Assembly (NCBI RefSeq): GCF_014851395.1
Contig: NW_024041262.1
Coordinates: forward strand, 13,041,252-13,105,251
Source: Micropterus salmoides
Lineage: Eukaryota > Chordata > Actinopteri > Centrarchiformes > Centrarchidae
Direction of reading: 5' to 3'
DNA: 64,000 nt
The first letter of the stretch is position 1; each line of letters begins with the position of its first letter. Shown in pieces: positions 35,103-46,954 of this stretch. The position numbers were made by a program, and so were the translations under genes. A model generated the notes under the pieces. That model did no database searches. It was not told the origin of the DNA and worked only from the letters and a program-made list of their open reading frames with translations.

Positions 35103-35989
35103 TTTTTATTTTTTTATTATACCAATGTGTAATGTATATGATTTTTATCTGTCTTTTATGCTTGATTTTGTGATATTTTTGTAGTTACTACTGTCTTCCA
35201 GCTGATGGCGCAGTGTGACTTTTTAGTAAATGTCTCTCATGACAATGAATATTTGAGTGTTTATTTCATGATCATAAATGAATCTGCTGGTCACTTTCAC
35301 AAATGGCTCAACTGTTACTTACCCTGAATACATATCTCGGATCAATCACCTTCTCTGGGGAGTAATTAGGTTTTCAAACCAGAGGCACTAATTGTGATCA
35401 GTTGTCTTCTGCGAGGTAGGGACAGGACGACACATTTTTATCACAGACATGCTCCTTCTGTGGATAAATATTCCCTGTTATGAGCTATTTTTTTGGGAGG
35501 CGAGGGGAGGAGGACGCCCCCCCGCCCCCCACATCACGTAGTCTAGTTGATTTCACTTTTCATTACACAAACTGCCCCACCCCCCCACCCCCTCCTCCCT
35601 GTGATCCACCCTGGAGACTCCCCATCCATCCCAGCACACTGCGCTGGAACAAGGCGCTACAGTCGCTCCTGCAGCCTTCACATAAAATAAAGACATTCTT
35701 GGATTTTAGACAAGTGTGCACGTTTGCAAACACGTCGCGCATGTAGAGATGATCGGTCGCGTGTGATGCTGATTTTTATACCTTGAGAATAACGTTTCCA
35801 TGATGGCAAAGCCAGAGGCGCTCCGACTGTGTTGAGACAGGCGCTGGATTAAAAAAAGGTCAGTTTGATTAATGCTCATAGCCACCTTTTTGTTTTTGAC
35901 TGTATTCGTGTGTGATGCAGAATTGTCAATCACTGAATTGTATTCCAATGCAATGAGTTAGCTATAAATGCATGAATTCAATACAAGCA

Positions 35990-36008
35990 CCCCCCCCCCC
36001 CCCCCCCC
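35990..36008 (+). repeat. Poly-C tract (19 C)
   Basis: Nineteen consecutive C, followed by GCGC; one of two such tracts within 100 bases. Confidence 0.9.
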
Positions 36009-36067
36009 GCGCTTATGTAGCAGTCTACCTCCACTGACTTCAAATTAGCAGCAGGCTAATTAATGTA

Positions 36068-36087
36068 CCCCCCCCCCCCCCCCCCCC
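36068..36087 (+). repeat. Poly-C tract (20 C)
   Basis: Twenty consecutive C, 60 bases after the previous tract. Confidence 0.9.
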
Positions 36088-36489
36088 GCATTTGTCCTTT
36101 GTCTTCATCCTTTTACCTTTGTGCTCTGTGCCAACAACCACCCAGTTAACGCTACACATGAAGGATATGTACACACCTGCACGGCGACTATGACCGCTAC
36201 TATCGTTTCCACATGAACCTGATAGCATCTGCCGTGCCTTTGTACTCCTCATGTCGTTGTGACCTGCTTTTTTTTATTACCTGAGAGAACAGGTCTGCTA
36301 TTTAAATATGTCCTCACATGAGGTCTGACTTACAGTGGGACATTCGTGTTTTATCGGTTTACCGTGAGCGAACCAAAAAAAGGATTAATACTATCAGAAG
36401 TCAGTGTATTATAAAGAGGATATCATGATATCGAGCCTGTATCCAAACTAAATCGGCTAAAGCAGAATGTATTTAGGGACTGTATGGAA

Positions 36490-36740
36490 GTTATCATAAT
36501 AATCTTTATTTGTAGAGCACTTTTCAAAAACAAGTTACAAAGTGCTTTAAGTATAAAGATAATAATTCCCAAAAAACAACAATACAAAAACAATACAAGA
36601 TAAAAGCATGAAAACGTTTAAGATGAATATAAAATTAGTAAAATACAATAAAATAAAAGGGATAAAATAAAGTCAAATAAGATCGGGAAAGGCTCTCCTA
36701 TAAAAGTATGTTTTAAGAAGGGACTTAAAAGAGTTCACTG
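36490..36740. repeat. Dispersed fish repeat (TTTATTTGTAGAGCAC type)
   Basis: The phrase ATCTTTATTTGTAGAGCACT, then TTTCAAAAACAAGTTACAAAGTGCTTTAA, an A-rich middle, and AAAGGCTCTCCTATAAAAGTATGTTTTAAGAAGGGA is a pattern that I recall as very common in fish intergenic DNA. Probably the tail of a retroelement or a non-autonomous element; orientation uncertain. Confidence 0.5.
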
Positions 36741-37289
36741 ACTCAGCCGACCTGATTTCCTATTAGAGTGAGACCCTTGGCCCTCCCCACCAATATCTCT
36801 TAATGTCCCCTGCACTGTACAACTTATCAATGAAGAATTTCAGGTGATATATTTTAATTTAATCCCAATTTACCATTGCACTCCTGTAACTGTCAGAATC
36901 ATGTTTGACAGTTAAGTGATCGAAGTTGAAGCACAACCAGAAATATTGTCTGTTTTTTATTCCTTTTGGAACTCTGGCTCCTACTTTACCCAGAATTCAC
37001 CTACAGTTCAGTCAGATTCTGGTGTTATGCTAGTAGCAGCCAATGTAGAGTTTGCACAGCTCCCTCAGGAGCCACAAATATCTTTAAACAGTTTTTTTTC
37101 ACGTGTACATTAGTACTACCCAAGATCTGTTTAAAAGAAAACACAATAAAAACTTTGATGTATAAAATAAGTGAAGTTCCCACTTTAATGGAATAAATAA
37201 TACATTTCACATGGCACTCGAATCAAACAATAGAATATGAAAACATAACACAATGATGTACCCCAAAATATTTTTGAACCAAGAGCTCT

Positions 37290-37440
37290 GACTTAAAGGT
37301 GGGTTAGGCGATTCTAATTTAGTACACATTGTTTTTGTCAGATTCAGCAAATATCTCCTCACGGTCTGCTAGCTGTCCGTTCTGTGTGCACGCTTAAAGA
37401 AAATCTGCCTGCTAATGGTGTGCTGGCTTAGCAGCAACAG
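37290..37440 (+). repeat. Dispersed repeat, copy 2 (partner at 11315-11470)
   Basis: Diverged relative of 11315-11470 in the same orientation, sharing the CTTAAAGG start, the ATTCAGCAAATAT-TCCTCAC core and the CTAGCTGTCCGTTCTGTGTG block. Confidence 0.5.
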
Positions 37441-37904
37441 TTTGGTAGCCCACAACCTAGCAAACATTGGTTACCTTACTTGCTGTGTCTTTGTTTGCTC
37501 TGTAACATGGTATTTGTCATGGTACTGGATTTCTCCAGAATCGAATACCCCACCTTTAACATTGTTATACATATTAAACTGCTTTCTTTTGAGATGCTGA
37601 ATAAATATGAGCTACTAGTGAAATATAGCTCGCTTTCTAGAAACAAAGGTTCCTTGTCTATTCGGTTTCCCAACACTACACATTAAGCTTATTAGATCCT
37701 TGTTGATTTTTATGAGGAGAATAAACCCCTGATAAAGACTTGTTGTCCTATTATGGCACACACAATTCATCTTTTTTATGTAGATATTTGATGTTTATTT
37801 TCTTTTGTTTAGAATGAAATAAAATCTAACTTTGGGTTTGAAAAAGTCAAAGGGCCCTCTCCTCTTATCCCAAAAAAGAAATAACAATCCTCTTCCTTTT
37901 CAAT

Positions 37905-37924
37905 CCCCCCCCCCCCCCCCCCCC
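37905..37924 (+). repeat. Poly-C tract (20 C)
   Basis: Twenty consecutive C about 85 bases upstream of the putative prrt2 acceptor at 38007-38008. Confidence 0.9.
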
Positions 37925-38071
37925 AAAGAATTTTGTACAATCCCTAAGCAGATGGGAGAGAGCAGCTTCTGTTAACAAAGACCGTGAAAACCATTTTCTG
38001 GCCCTCAGGTGTAACTACAGGCAGTAAACACAGGACTGGACCACACGCAGAGGCTTCATTTTGATGTCAGC

Positions 38072-40019
38072 ATGGCTGTGAACATGATGCCATGTCCCGC
38101 CATTTGGCCAGGGGAGGAACAACCATCACTGCTGGACCAGGAGGGCGCTCTGTTGAGCCAAGCTCCTGTCTCTGAGCCATGCCCACCAGTCAGAGGTGAA
38201 GAACTCATCCACAGCAGCGGCAGCCCGGCCAGCACAAGGGCGCCTCGCAGCAAATCCAAAGGAGAGCTAGTCATAGTCATCAACGAGAAGCTCAAGAACA
38301 GTAAGTGACTGACGTTGACCTCTGATTAAGGGCAGTCCATACAACCGCTTAGTCAGCTCACTCAGGGAAAGTCAGATTCCAGTGCACGAAGGAGCTCCTG
38401 GGAGAGCATTCACACATTTGCCTCTTTCCAGTGTATCAAACATTTGCCCTTGCCTTTTTCGTCCCAAATGTGTAGGTAATGGGATCCACGCAGCGCCTGT
38501 AGAGAACACCTCTCCCGTCATCTCCTCTCCTCCCAGAAGGCAACACTCCATCTCTTACCCCCATCACAGCAAGACCAGGAAGGGGAGCAGAGCGAGTTCC
38601 ATCGCCTACACCGCCTTCTCGCCCAGGCCGTCGCTTTCTCGCCACTCCAGCATTGCTACCAACCCACCTTTGGACCGGACCAAAGTTAAAGACTACCTCT
38701 TCCTGTCTGTGCTTGCCTGCTTCTGCCCCGTCTGGCCCATCAACATAGTGGGATTCGTCTACTCTATCATGGTAAGAACAGGATCCTTTGTCTGGCTTCT
38801 TTTGTCTTCTTTTTTTTTATATTTTGTATAACCGTAGTTTAGTATCATCATTATTATTTAGTACTAAGTATCATTATCAAACCAAAGTTAACAGATGGTT
38901 CAATCTTCTCCTTCAGTCCAAGAACAGTCTTGAGCAGGGAAACCTGGATGGCGCCGTGCGCCTGGGACGTGTTGCCAAGATGCTCTCGATGGTGTCACTA
39001 GTAGGAGGGACGGTCATTATCATCGCCTGCATTGTCAACCTGGCCAGTGAGTGTCCCAAATCTGACCTTTAAACCTTAACCTCACCTTTTTATTACCCCA
39101 TGTGTAGTTGCGCAGGGCTGATTCGTCCCCCTGCTGCTGTTGCTTTTTTATTCCATCACAATATATTATTTAGCTCTGTTAGCACAATCTGACTGTAATC
39201 ACTGATGTTATTACCGTCCATGTTTGCACAATACTGCACTATTTAAAATGCCAACAATAGTCTTTATACACAGCGGCACTTTAACCTTTAGGAATTATGT
39301 CAACGCTACACAAAGATCAGAGCACATTAATCACATTTGCATCAGTCAAATCTACATTTCATGACGTTTCTTTATTTGCACGGGTGGCCTCCAGCCGCCA
39401 GCTGTAACCAACTGCATGCCTCAGATTTCTGTGTGTATCTGTAGAGTGATGCGTAGTCTATTATATGCCTTGTCCCTTGTTGCTTGTACAAAACGTGAAA
39501 TCCGTATGTCTATATGTACCATATGTATACATATATAATGTATGTCAGTGTGTGATTTGTCGACGCGCAACAAGACAAATAAATGTACATTTATTGTACC
39601 TAAATAAAATAAAGGATTCTGATAAGATAAAACATCAGTGATTATTACTTTTTAGTGACTTGTAAAGAGAGGGACTAGTATTTGTCTTTTGCAGTGCTGT
39701 CTATTTGAATACATGAAGGGCCAGTCAGTTAAATGATTTTTTGCCTTTTCACTTCAGTTCAAGCAAATACTTAACTGCACTTTGTTTTTGAGTGCACACA
39801 GTCGCAGCCTGTTGGGTCTCATTAAGCCAAGAGATGTCCTAATTAACTTAATGACTGGAAGAGCAACTTGAGTTTAAGGGCTCTGGGACTCAACGCCCAT
39901 TGTTTTTCTCATGATATAACTCTGTGGTCTGTGAAAGTTTATACATCCATATTAAGTTGCAGAATAGTTTTTCAACTAATATGCTTCCTTTTCTTTTTTT
40001 AGTAAATGTGAAAACCTGA
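38072..40019 (+). CDS. prrt2: prrt2, proline-rich transmembrane protein 2 (4 coding exons)
   Basis: PRRT2 is a presynaptic dispanin-family protein that binds the SNARE/synaptotagmin release machinery and sodium channels; human loss-of-function causes paroxysmal dyskinesia and infantile seizures. Exons: 38072-38300, 38476-38771, 38917-39046, 40003-40019; phases agree, 672 nt, 223 aa. The N-terminal 145 residues are hydrophilic and Ser/Pro-rich but far shorter than human (340 aa), without its long proline-rich run. The C-terminus matches well: re-entrant or membrane segment DYLFLSVLACFCPVWPINIV (about 149-172), the loop SKNSLEQGNLDGAVRLGRVA, and the transmembrane helix MLSMVSLVGGTVIIIACIV (about 197-215). 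The tiny last exon supplies INVKT. The ATG at 38072 has a good context (CAGCATGG). AATAAA at 40189-40194 is a plausible poly(A) signal. Confidence 0.9.
39100..39625 (+). repeat. Possible LINE 3' tail in prrt2 intron 3
   Basis: The stretch runs from about 39100 through TTTGCACAATACTGCACTAT to AAATAAAATAAAGGATTCTGATAAG, which resembles LINE 3' UTR ends with an ATTCTGAT-type tail. No coding remnant is present, so the call rests on the tail alone. Confidence 0.3.
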
Positions 40020-40188
40020 GTTTCATCCCAGGATGAAACTGGATAAGGCAACTGACCATCTGGCCCGCACCTGCACCACCGTCTTTACCGCCTAGTCATA
40101 ACCTGGATGTGTGACAAATATGCACCCGATATACAGTGCTTACTTGTATTTCTGTAATCCATATAAATCCCTCTTGCTAACTGAAGAA

Positions 40189-40194
40189 AATAAA
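40189..40194 (+). terminator. prrt2 poly(A) signal (AATAAA)
   Basis: AATAAA 170 bases past the prrt2 stop codon, followed by a G/T-rich stretch (GAGTCAGGGTTGGGGGGTTG at 40216-40235). Confidence 0.6.
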
Positions 40195-43100
40195 ATATGC
40201 AAATGCTGCTGCTCTGAGTCAGGGTTGGGGGGTTGTCCACCTCATGATAGATGGAGAAGGGAGGAGACAGTCTAATCAGTCCCTTCGTATTCTGGTCAAC
40301 ACACTCTTGAAAGACACAAACTCTCCCAGAATCCCATCACTTGCAGAACTGATTCAGACAAGGTGGACTAGAAAATGGGGAGACCAGTGGAGATGGTTAC
40401 AGAACGTAAAACAGGCAGGATTTCCTCCCAGCAGTCCCAACAAAATGTCCGCCAAGTCCATCCTTCACTGCACCGACGACAGGATGCATCAGCTTGCCGT
40501 TAAACCCCCCCGGATATGTGGAGAGGCTCTGGGATTTGTGTTGCTTTGGAAATGACAGAGCAGAAATACATCCAATTCCCTCACAGAGAAGAAACAATTT
40601 CAATCATAGTATGCCCGCTAGTTTCAGACTCTCCTCTGTGTGGTTCTCCTGCCATACATCTTGTGTTTGAGAGTGAGGGCACTGGTGGTGAAAGAGGATG
40701 AAAAAGAGGCTTACCGAGGACTAGCTATGGGTGCTAAAAGGGAAGGGATTATGGAAAGTCTATGAAGAAGCCACAGTCATCACTGCAAGGAAAAATATGT
40801 GCCAAAAAAAAGTTTCTTGCTAAAGACCCTACTCTGATCACAGAATTGCTGTTGTAGAGAGAAACATCAAAAGTGTTTTTACTCTGCTGCAACTTTACTG
40901 TATATCGGCTCGACACCACTGACCACTGTGAGCCAGAAAAGGCTTCATGTTCACACAAAAAAACTGTAGCAAGATACATCAAACGTTCAATTTACAGTGA
41001 AGCAAATTATACTTTGTCATCTTCAAACTACCTTTTGATAATGTTTGTAAAGCATTGTTTTGAAACAAAGATTTCTTAATGTGATGCCCTTGAAAGTGCT
41101 GTGCTGCAATTGACAGATGGTGGTAGTATTGCGTGCGTATGGGCATCTGCTATTTGGTTAACAAATTAAATTGATTGTCATTGCAGTCAAAGTTGTGGTT
41201 GTAGCCTCAGTCTGCATCCACAGGTAGACTGTACTTTCAAACCAGACAGATTGTGGCATTTTTTTCCCTTGTAAAACCCCTAAAACAGCAAAAACATGAA
41301 TATTTGTCTGTTTTGTTGTCATACACAGGAGGATGCTGTCTTTTGATAATTAATTTGTAAAACACTGGTTCAGGGGACCATAGTTTTATGGGTGATATGA
41401 ATAGCAGTAGCCTACTGTAGAGAACACATTTTTAAATCTGCTTTATTATTGTTGTTGTTGTTTTTGTTATTATTATTATTATTATCATCAGTATATCTTG
41501 TGTGTATCCTTACCTTACCTCTAATCTGTAACTACCTGTGATTCTCACTGTGATCTAAAACAACCTGGTTTCATCAAGAATGGATAAAACTCCTTATATA
41601 CTGTATCCTGGATTATGAATTATGTACAGAAAGGCCACAGTTTCTCACACCTGCAGACAGTTTTCTGTAATTATTAATTAGGCATTTTTCCCTCTGTTAG
41701 TACTTAAAATGTAAATTTAATTGTAATCAACAGTTGATGTATTCTGCAGATATAAATCTCAATATTGTGATAATGCTCTAGTCGATATGAGTTAGCATTA
41801 AGTAGTTATGATCTAACGTAGACACAGAAACCGTCGGCTAGCCTCCTGACAGTCATTGTATTACCACCAGGCTTCTATAATCTTTGTGGATGTTGGCATG
41901 TTGTTGATTTTTATTCATGTATGATGATTGAAGTTGAAAATGACAAAGATAAGCTGGCACTTGGAAAATTATATTTCTGCAGCACATTCATAATAAAGAC
42001 AATGCATGCAACGTGATTTTTTTGTTGTTCTGAAGGGACAGAGAGTGACAGTAGCAAAGACTAAAGAGATTATGTTTTTGTGGGAAAGAATGAGTGTTGA
42101 AAGTGAGAGGAAGCAGATGAGAGCAAAAAAATGGGGCAGTGTTAATGTAGTTGTCTGTACTGTGATAGTGTAAGCTGCAGGGATCAGGCAGTAGAGCGGA
42201 GGCAGCAGGAAGAACAAAATGCTGAAGGGAGAGGCCCCCAGCCAAGGAAATGAGCGGCTGTAATGAGATCTAAAGCCTCAGATGACTTCAACAAAATCAA
42301 AGCAAAACATCTCTCATTATTTTCTCTGAGGTTTATTTAAAATCCCTTTCAGAAGCCATGATCAACCAATAATACCTATTTTATAATTATGAGCATCCGG
42401 AACCAGAACAGTGACTGGGCAAAACATCTTTGGAATATCTTAAAGAAAAAGGAAAGTGTTTTTATAGCAGATTTTTACATCCAAACTGCCGGTATTGAAC
42501 AGCTTTATCAGTGGCGATTTGAGACCATTGTTAGGGGAGTTGAAGCAGCTAATTATTTTTTTTTGTCCTCTAACGTTAGATTTTGGAGAAGTAAGAGAAG
42601 GGAGAACCACTTAACCTACAGTTTCATATGGCTTTTCTTACATTAAACGGGTTCAATGTCCCTAAATACTGACATTTCTCAGTTTCTAATGTTTTCCCTA
42701 ATGATCGCCACCCACGCTGGCCGATCGGTCAGCTACAGCAGAACAGTTTGTGTGTCCGTCGGCCAAACCACTATTTTCAACATTGAGGGGGGATACGAGC
42801 GGCCCCTCGCAACTTGGACTGATCCTCGTTTTTGATGAATTCCGATTGGCTCAACGGCGCCGATCGAAGGAGTTCACTTTCCAACTGGGGAGTTTAATCC
42901 AAAACCTTTAGCACCGATTTGCTAAATTTTGTCAGGGCTGAACTCAGCCAGGATTGTGTGACAAGTGCAACAGAGAGGGGGGCAAAAGAACGTCCATCTC
43001 CCTCGTTGTCCATTCATCCTTTTACTTTACTGTAGCTTGTTGGATGACAGCTGACTTGAATAACATCAGGTCCACTGCAGCTGACCTGCCGCCCAGTCGC

Positions 43101-43500
43101 GCATTCACGCCAAGGATGGTTAGTTACTTTAGTTAGTAACTGTAAAAATATTTTGGAAATAGGTAATCCGTTACACTACTAGTTACTTGGAAAATGAGTA
43201 AAATGAGAAAAGTGATATTAGTACAGTTCCTGCGCAACACTGCAAACGGTAGGTCTAGCTATGAAATTAGTTTTATTTAATGTTAGAATATTATACTTAT
43301 AGAAATATTTTTTAGGCCTACTTCACAGATTCTGTGCAACCAAATAAAGATTTTTTTTAAACAATTACATAATACTGACAAATTAAACTCAATCAGCAAC
43401 AGAAAACTACTTTTAACACCAACTCTGGGGGAGCAAACACCAGCCTACAGCTCCACATTGCTGTCTGACCCTAACTGGTCCACTGACCCTATAGGTGTAG
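40195..43500. other. Intergenic, no gene recognised
   Basis: The open frames here are short and without family features. An A/T-rich stretch around 41390-41490 has (ATT)n-like runs. About 43130-43245 (GTAATCCGTTACACTACTAG, then TTACTTGG and CTGCGCAACACTGC) looks like part of a fish repeat with GTTACTAGT/CAACACTG ends. Nothing else is recognisable. Confidence 0.5.
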
Positions 43501-43514
43501 TTATATAGCTATAG

Positions 43515-43895
43515 TGTTGTTAAAAACTTTTTGAAAAATAGCACCATGAGATGCTAACTAACAAATGAAAAATCTCTGAGAAAAGTTGATTTGCACAAAG
43601 AAAACATGCAATGCCATTTAGTTTTCGCTCATATAAAAAAAAAAGACATTTCCACCGTAAATTTGAGCAGAAAGTGTCTCCAGAATGCAGGAAATTACGA
43701 ATTTAATGCTCGAAACCTTCTGGGGGAGGACCCGCAGACCCCCCTCACATATATTTCAGCATCAAATAGTTAATCCAAATAGTGATAAAGATCTTCTTGT
43801 CTTGTTCTGTCACGTCTCATGACCCAAATGTATCATCACGCCCCTAATCTGAACCCTTATGTCCTCACCACTTTTCAACACAAAGTGACGCCCTT
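43515..43895 (+). repeat. Dispersed repeat, copy A (truncated; copy B at 44672-45412)
   Basis: Aligns by eye with 44760-45412 in the same orientation: TTTCCACC(G/A)TAAATT, GCAGAAA, CCAGAATGCAGGAAAT, CTGGGGGAGG, CCCCTCACATATAT, then CACGCCCCTAATCTGA and TATGTCCTCACC(A/G)CTTTTC, then AACACAAAGTGA. Copy A lacks the front end seen in copy B. Many substitutions separate them. Confidence 0.65.
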
Positions 43896-44149
43896 GACTG
43901 ACCCACTCCGCTCTGCACCAGCTCCTCTCTATTAGGCCTACTTATTCTCTCCACCAATTAGTGAACACTTTTGCAAGATAATTGTATGGATGCTCATTCT
44001 CATCAGGCGCTGAGCACCAATAAAGGTCTGATCCTAGAATGACCCCTGAGCTGTATACTAACCATAGTCTGTATATAAAAAGTCGTGTTCTACAATACAA
44101 TAGGCGACTGACAGATTAACAATATCATACTATTTATTTAAACTAGCAT

Positions 44150-44230
44150 TGCGACATGAAGTTGATTAGCCAAGACAGAAAATTAATCTGCAACTATTTT
44201 GATAATCGATTAAGTCATTTTACAAGAATC
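44150..44230. repeat. Fragment of the ATCGATTAAT-type repeat
   Basis: GACAGAAAATTAATCTGCAA, then CTATTTTGATAATCGATTAAGTC, is a piece of the family seen at 2220-2800 and 4944-5316. Confidence 0.45.
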
Positions 44231-44269
44231 AAGAGTCAGCCGTGCAATAAGGTTATTCTTAAACACAGC

Positions 44270-44660
44270 AGTGCTTGGAGCTAAATGCTAACATCAGCAT
44301 GCTAACAGTTTGACAATAATGAAATGTTATAATGCTGATGTTTAGCAGGGATAATGTTTACCATCTTAGTTTAGCGTGTTAGCATGCTAACATCTGCTAA
44401 CTAGCACAAAACACAAAGAACAGTGGAAGATGAGGCAATGTCTCTCTCAATGTTTGCAATTATAGTGAATAAAGTATCGGACCGATAACAATGTCGACCT
44501 GTTGATGGCGCTAGAGAAAAAGTTAGTGGATCACCAAGTCTGTTAGGATTTGTCCTCTGGGAACCATGAATGTTTACAACTTGACGCTGTCAATCTATCC
44601 AATAGTTGTCAATGTTGTTGAGATATTTCCGTCAAAGAGGTGGAATGACGAGAGTCACGC
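44270..44660 (+). repeat. GCTAACATC-type dispersed repeat, copy 1
   Basis: AATGCTAACATCAGCATGCT, then AACAG, later TTTACCATCTTAGTTTAGCG and TTAGCATGCTAACATCTGCT, a GATGGCGCTAGAG phrase and GGATCACCAAG...GGGAACCATGAATGTTTAC. A second copy at 50738-51150 shares the same order of blocks. The pattern is one that I remember as frequent in percomorph genomes; class unknown. Confidence 0.65.
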
Positions 44661-44671
44661 TACTACATAGG

Positions 44672-45412
44672 TGTCATTTACACTGGGGACGCTGGGGACA
44701 TGTCCCCACCACTTTTTTAAATGGCTCATTTTGTTCCCATCATTTTTTTAAAGCATAATTTGTTTTGTTTTTAAAAACATTCTGAAATGTAGCTTGCAGT
44801 TAAATAACAAATGAAAATGCTTTTAGGAAGGTTTATTTCCATATTAAGACAACATGCAATGCAATTAAAATATAGAAGAAACAAATGTGCATTGTCCCAA
44901 AAAAGTAGATTAAGCTTAAAAAAAACAAAACAAGCTACTGATTATAAAATGACCCTAGAATGTGCATGCACCAATCAGTAACTTTAACAACTTCTTGACA
45001 GTTTCTTTTTGGCCAAGTTTTCTGTTCTCTCCCTGTGAGCATGACAAAAGCTGCACTGCATTATATTCTATTATATTTATATATTTTGAAATGTCACGTG
45101 CCACCTGAATTTTGTGTTTCCTTTTACATAAATAAAAACTTTTCCACCATAAATTGGTGCAGAAACTTTCACCAGAATGCAGGAAATGTGTTTAAAAGTG
45201 ATCAAAATTTCCTGGGGGAGGTCCATCCAAACCCCACACTTATATATCTTGGAACTGAGGATATCTTTAGAACAATGTTTATGGATGTTTTCCTCTCATT
45301 TTTGTGAATCTCATATCACCTATCATGATGTCTCATGAGCTAAGTGCCTCTTCACACCCCTAATCTGAGCCCCTATGTCCTCACCGCTTTTCAACACAAA
45401 GTGAAGCCCTTG
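44672..45412 (+). repeat. Dispersed repeat, copy B (fuller copy)
   Basis: Starts near TTTACACTGGGGACGCTGGGG, then ACATGTCCCCACCACTTTTTT and continues through the TTTCCACCATAAATTGGTGC and CCTGGGGGAGG blocks to AACACAAAGTGAAGCCC. Partner of copy A at 43515-43895. No transposase frame remains. Confidence 0.6.
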
Positions 45413-46950
45413 CACTACTAGCATGGTTAAAAAATGCCAAACAGTACCTTGTTCCAGCTTGTCAAATGTAACAAGTTGGTGCTTTTCCTTGTCTTACATT
45501 ATAGTAAAATGATTGTTTGGGCTTTGGGCTGCTGGCTGGACAAAACTTTGAAGACGTCATCTTGGCTTCTAGGAAACTATGATGTGCACATTACTTTATT
45601 ATTTATAAACTAAATGATTAATCAATAGTGAAGAAATTAGTTGCAGTCCTAATTTTAATGTCACGGTGTAATATTATTTGCTGGGAACAAAATCTTATAT
45701 ATGTTACATGGAAATAAATAAAAGTCCTGGGCTTGAAAAGGAATAAAGAGATGCACAGCTCCCAGTGAAGAAAGTGCTCTGTTGTAATAATGAACATACA
45801 ACAATACTGTACACACAAAATAAACATGATTCAGTGCATACATTTTCTTAAGAAAACCTTGTTTATGTGGGAATTTCCGGGAGCTCACAGCAAAAAAAAA
45901 ATCCACCATATTAGCAGAAATATGACAGCACTCACAACATCTGACAACAGCAAATTCCCCCTCACCAATGTTAACATTTTGACAGCGAAAGGTATTTTTC
46001 TTTGTTGTCAGCTAATTTAATTGTAGGTATACAGTAGCGTACCACTCAGAAGGGATTCAGCATACCAGACAGGGTCACATCCAGATGCAGTAAGTGGGTC
46101 AGGGATTATCCAGCTGGGTCACATAAACACTGAGGCTGTGAGTCAGCTTGGCAGCGTTCGGATGCATCATGATCATCCTGTCAGTCCGCATAGGAAATAA
46201 CAGCGTAATGAGATATTCTGACCTGTGGCAATGCTGTTCTATTGGCCTGCTTAATTTGCAAAGAGAACTAGAGCTGGAAACACAATCATTATGAGTGTGA
46301 ATTAATGCTTGGATGTACTGTTGTGGATTTTGGAAAGAGGAATTAATTTGAAAATATGGGGTGAAAAATATGAGTGCATTTTTAAAACACAAAGACACGC
46401 TTGTGAAAATTTCCACACCAAAGAAAGAGACTAAATTAAAGGCCTTGACAATCAGAGACTTTCCCATTTGTTGTCAACTCTGTGAATTATCTAATCCACT
46501 CTTATGAGGACTTTTTATTTTAAGTCACAGTGCTTAATCTGACACATTTTGACTATTTGCTGTCAAGAGCTGTGTAGCCACCAGTGACACATTAATCTTT
46601 TTCAACAGCAGTGTAACTAATAACTTTAATTACGACTGCACTCCATTTAGCTGCTTCAGTTCCAGGACCTTGGTATTTTGAATGCTGGCTCACCGGTAGG
46701 GGCTTATGAATAAACCTAAATGGAATGGAGCTATAATTAATATTATTTGTTACATCTGTGCTTTTTTCTGCTATGACGTCATAATGTCCTGAAAAAGGTC
46801 AATCATGTGCGTAACTGGTCTCTTCCACGGCAGACATTTTGAATTGTCATAGCAGGAAAAGTACTAATAACATTAACGATTACGGGGAGCGAGCATGCAC
46901 AATACCGGGAGCAGCTAAAAATTACTTTCACTAGAGCTCGCCCTCAGATT
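45413..46950. other. Intergenic, nothing recognised
   Basis: No coding exon or RNA gene seen. A short fragment of the ATCGATTAAT-type repeat may lie at 45605-45655 (ATTAGTTGCAGTCC). Confidence 0.5.
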
Positions 46951-46954
46951 TTCG

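Larger units (their letters stand above)
35103..38008. other. Intergenic kif22-prrt2: 3' UTR, poly-C tracts, repeats
   Basis: The first few hundred bases are presumably the kif22 3' UTR, but no canonical poly(A) hexamer stands out. C-rich stretches occur at 35515-35600, with long pure C tracts at 35990-36008 and 36068-36087, a dispersed repeat at 36490-36740, another at 37290-37440, and C20 at 37905-37924. Upstream non-coding prrt2 exons may lie here but cannot be placed. Confidence 0.5.

Noticed and set aside
42389..42646. 85-codon open frame on the + strand
   Set aside because: A/T-rich, no family resemblance, no splice or transcript signals around it.
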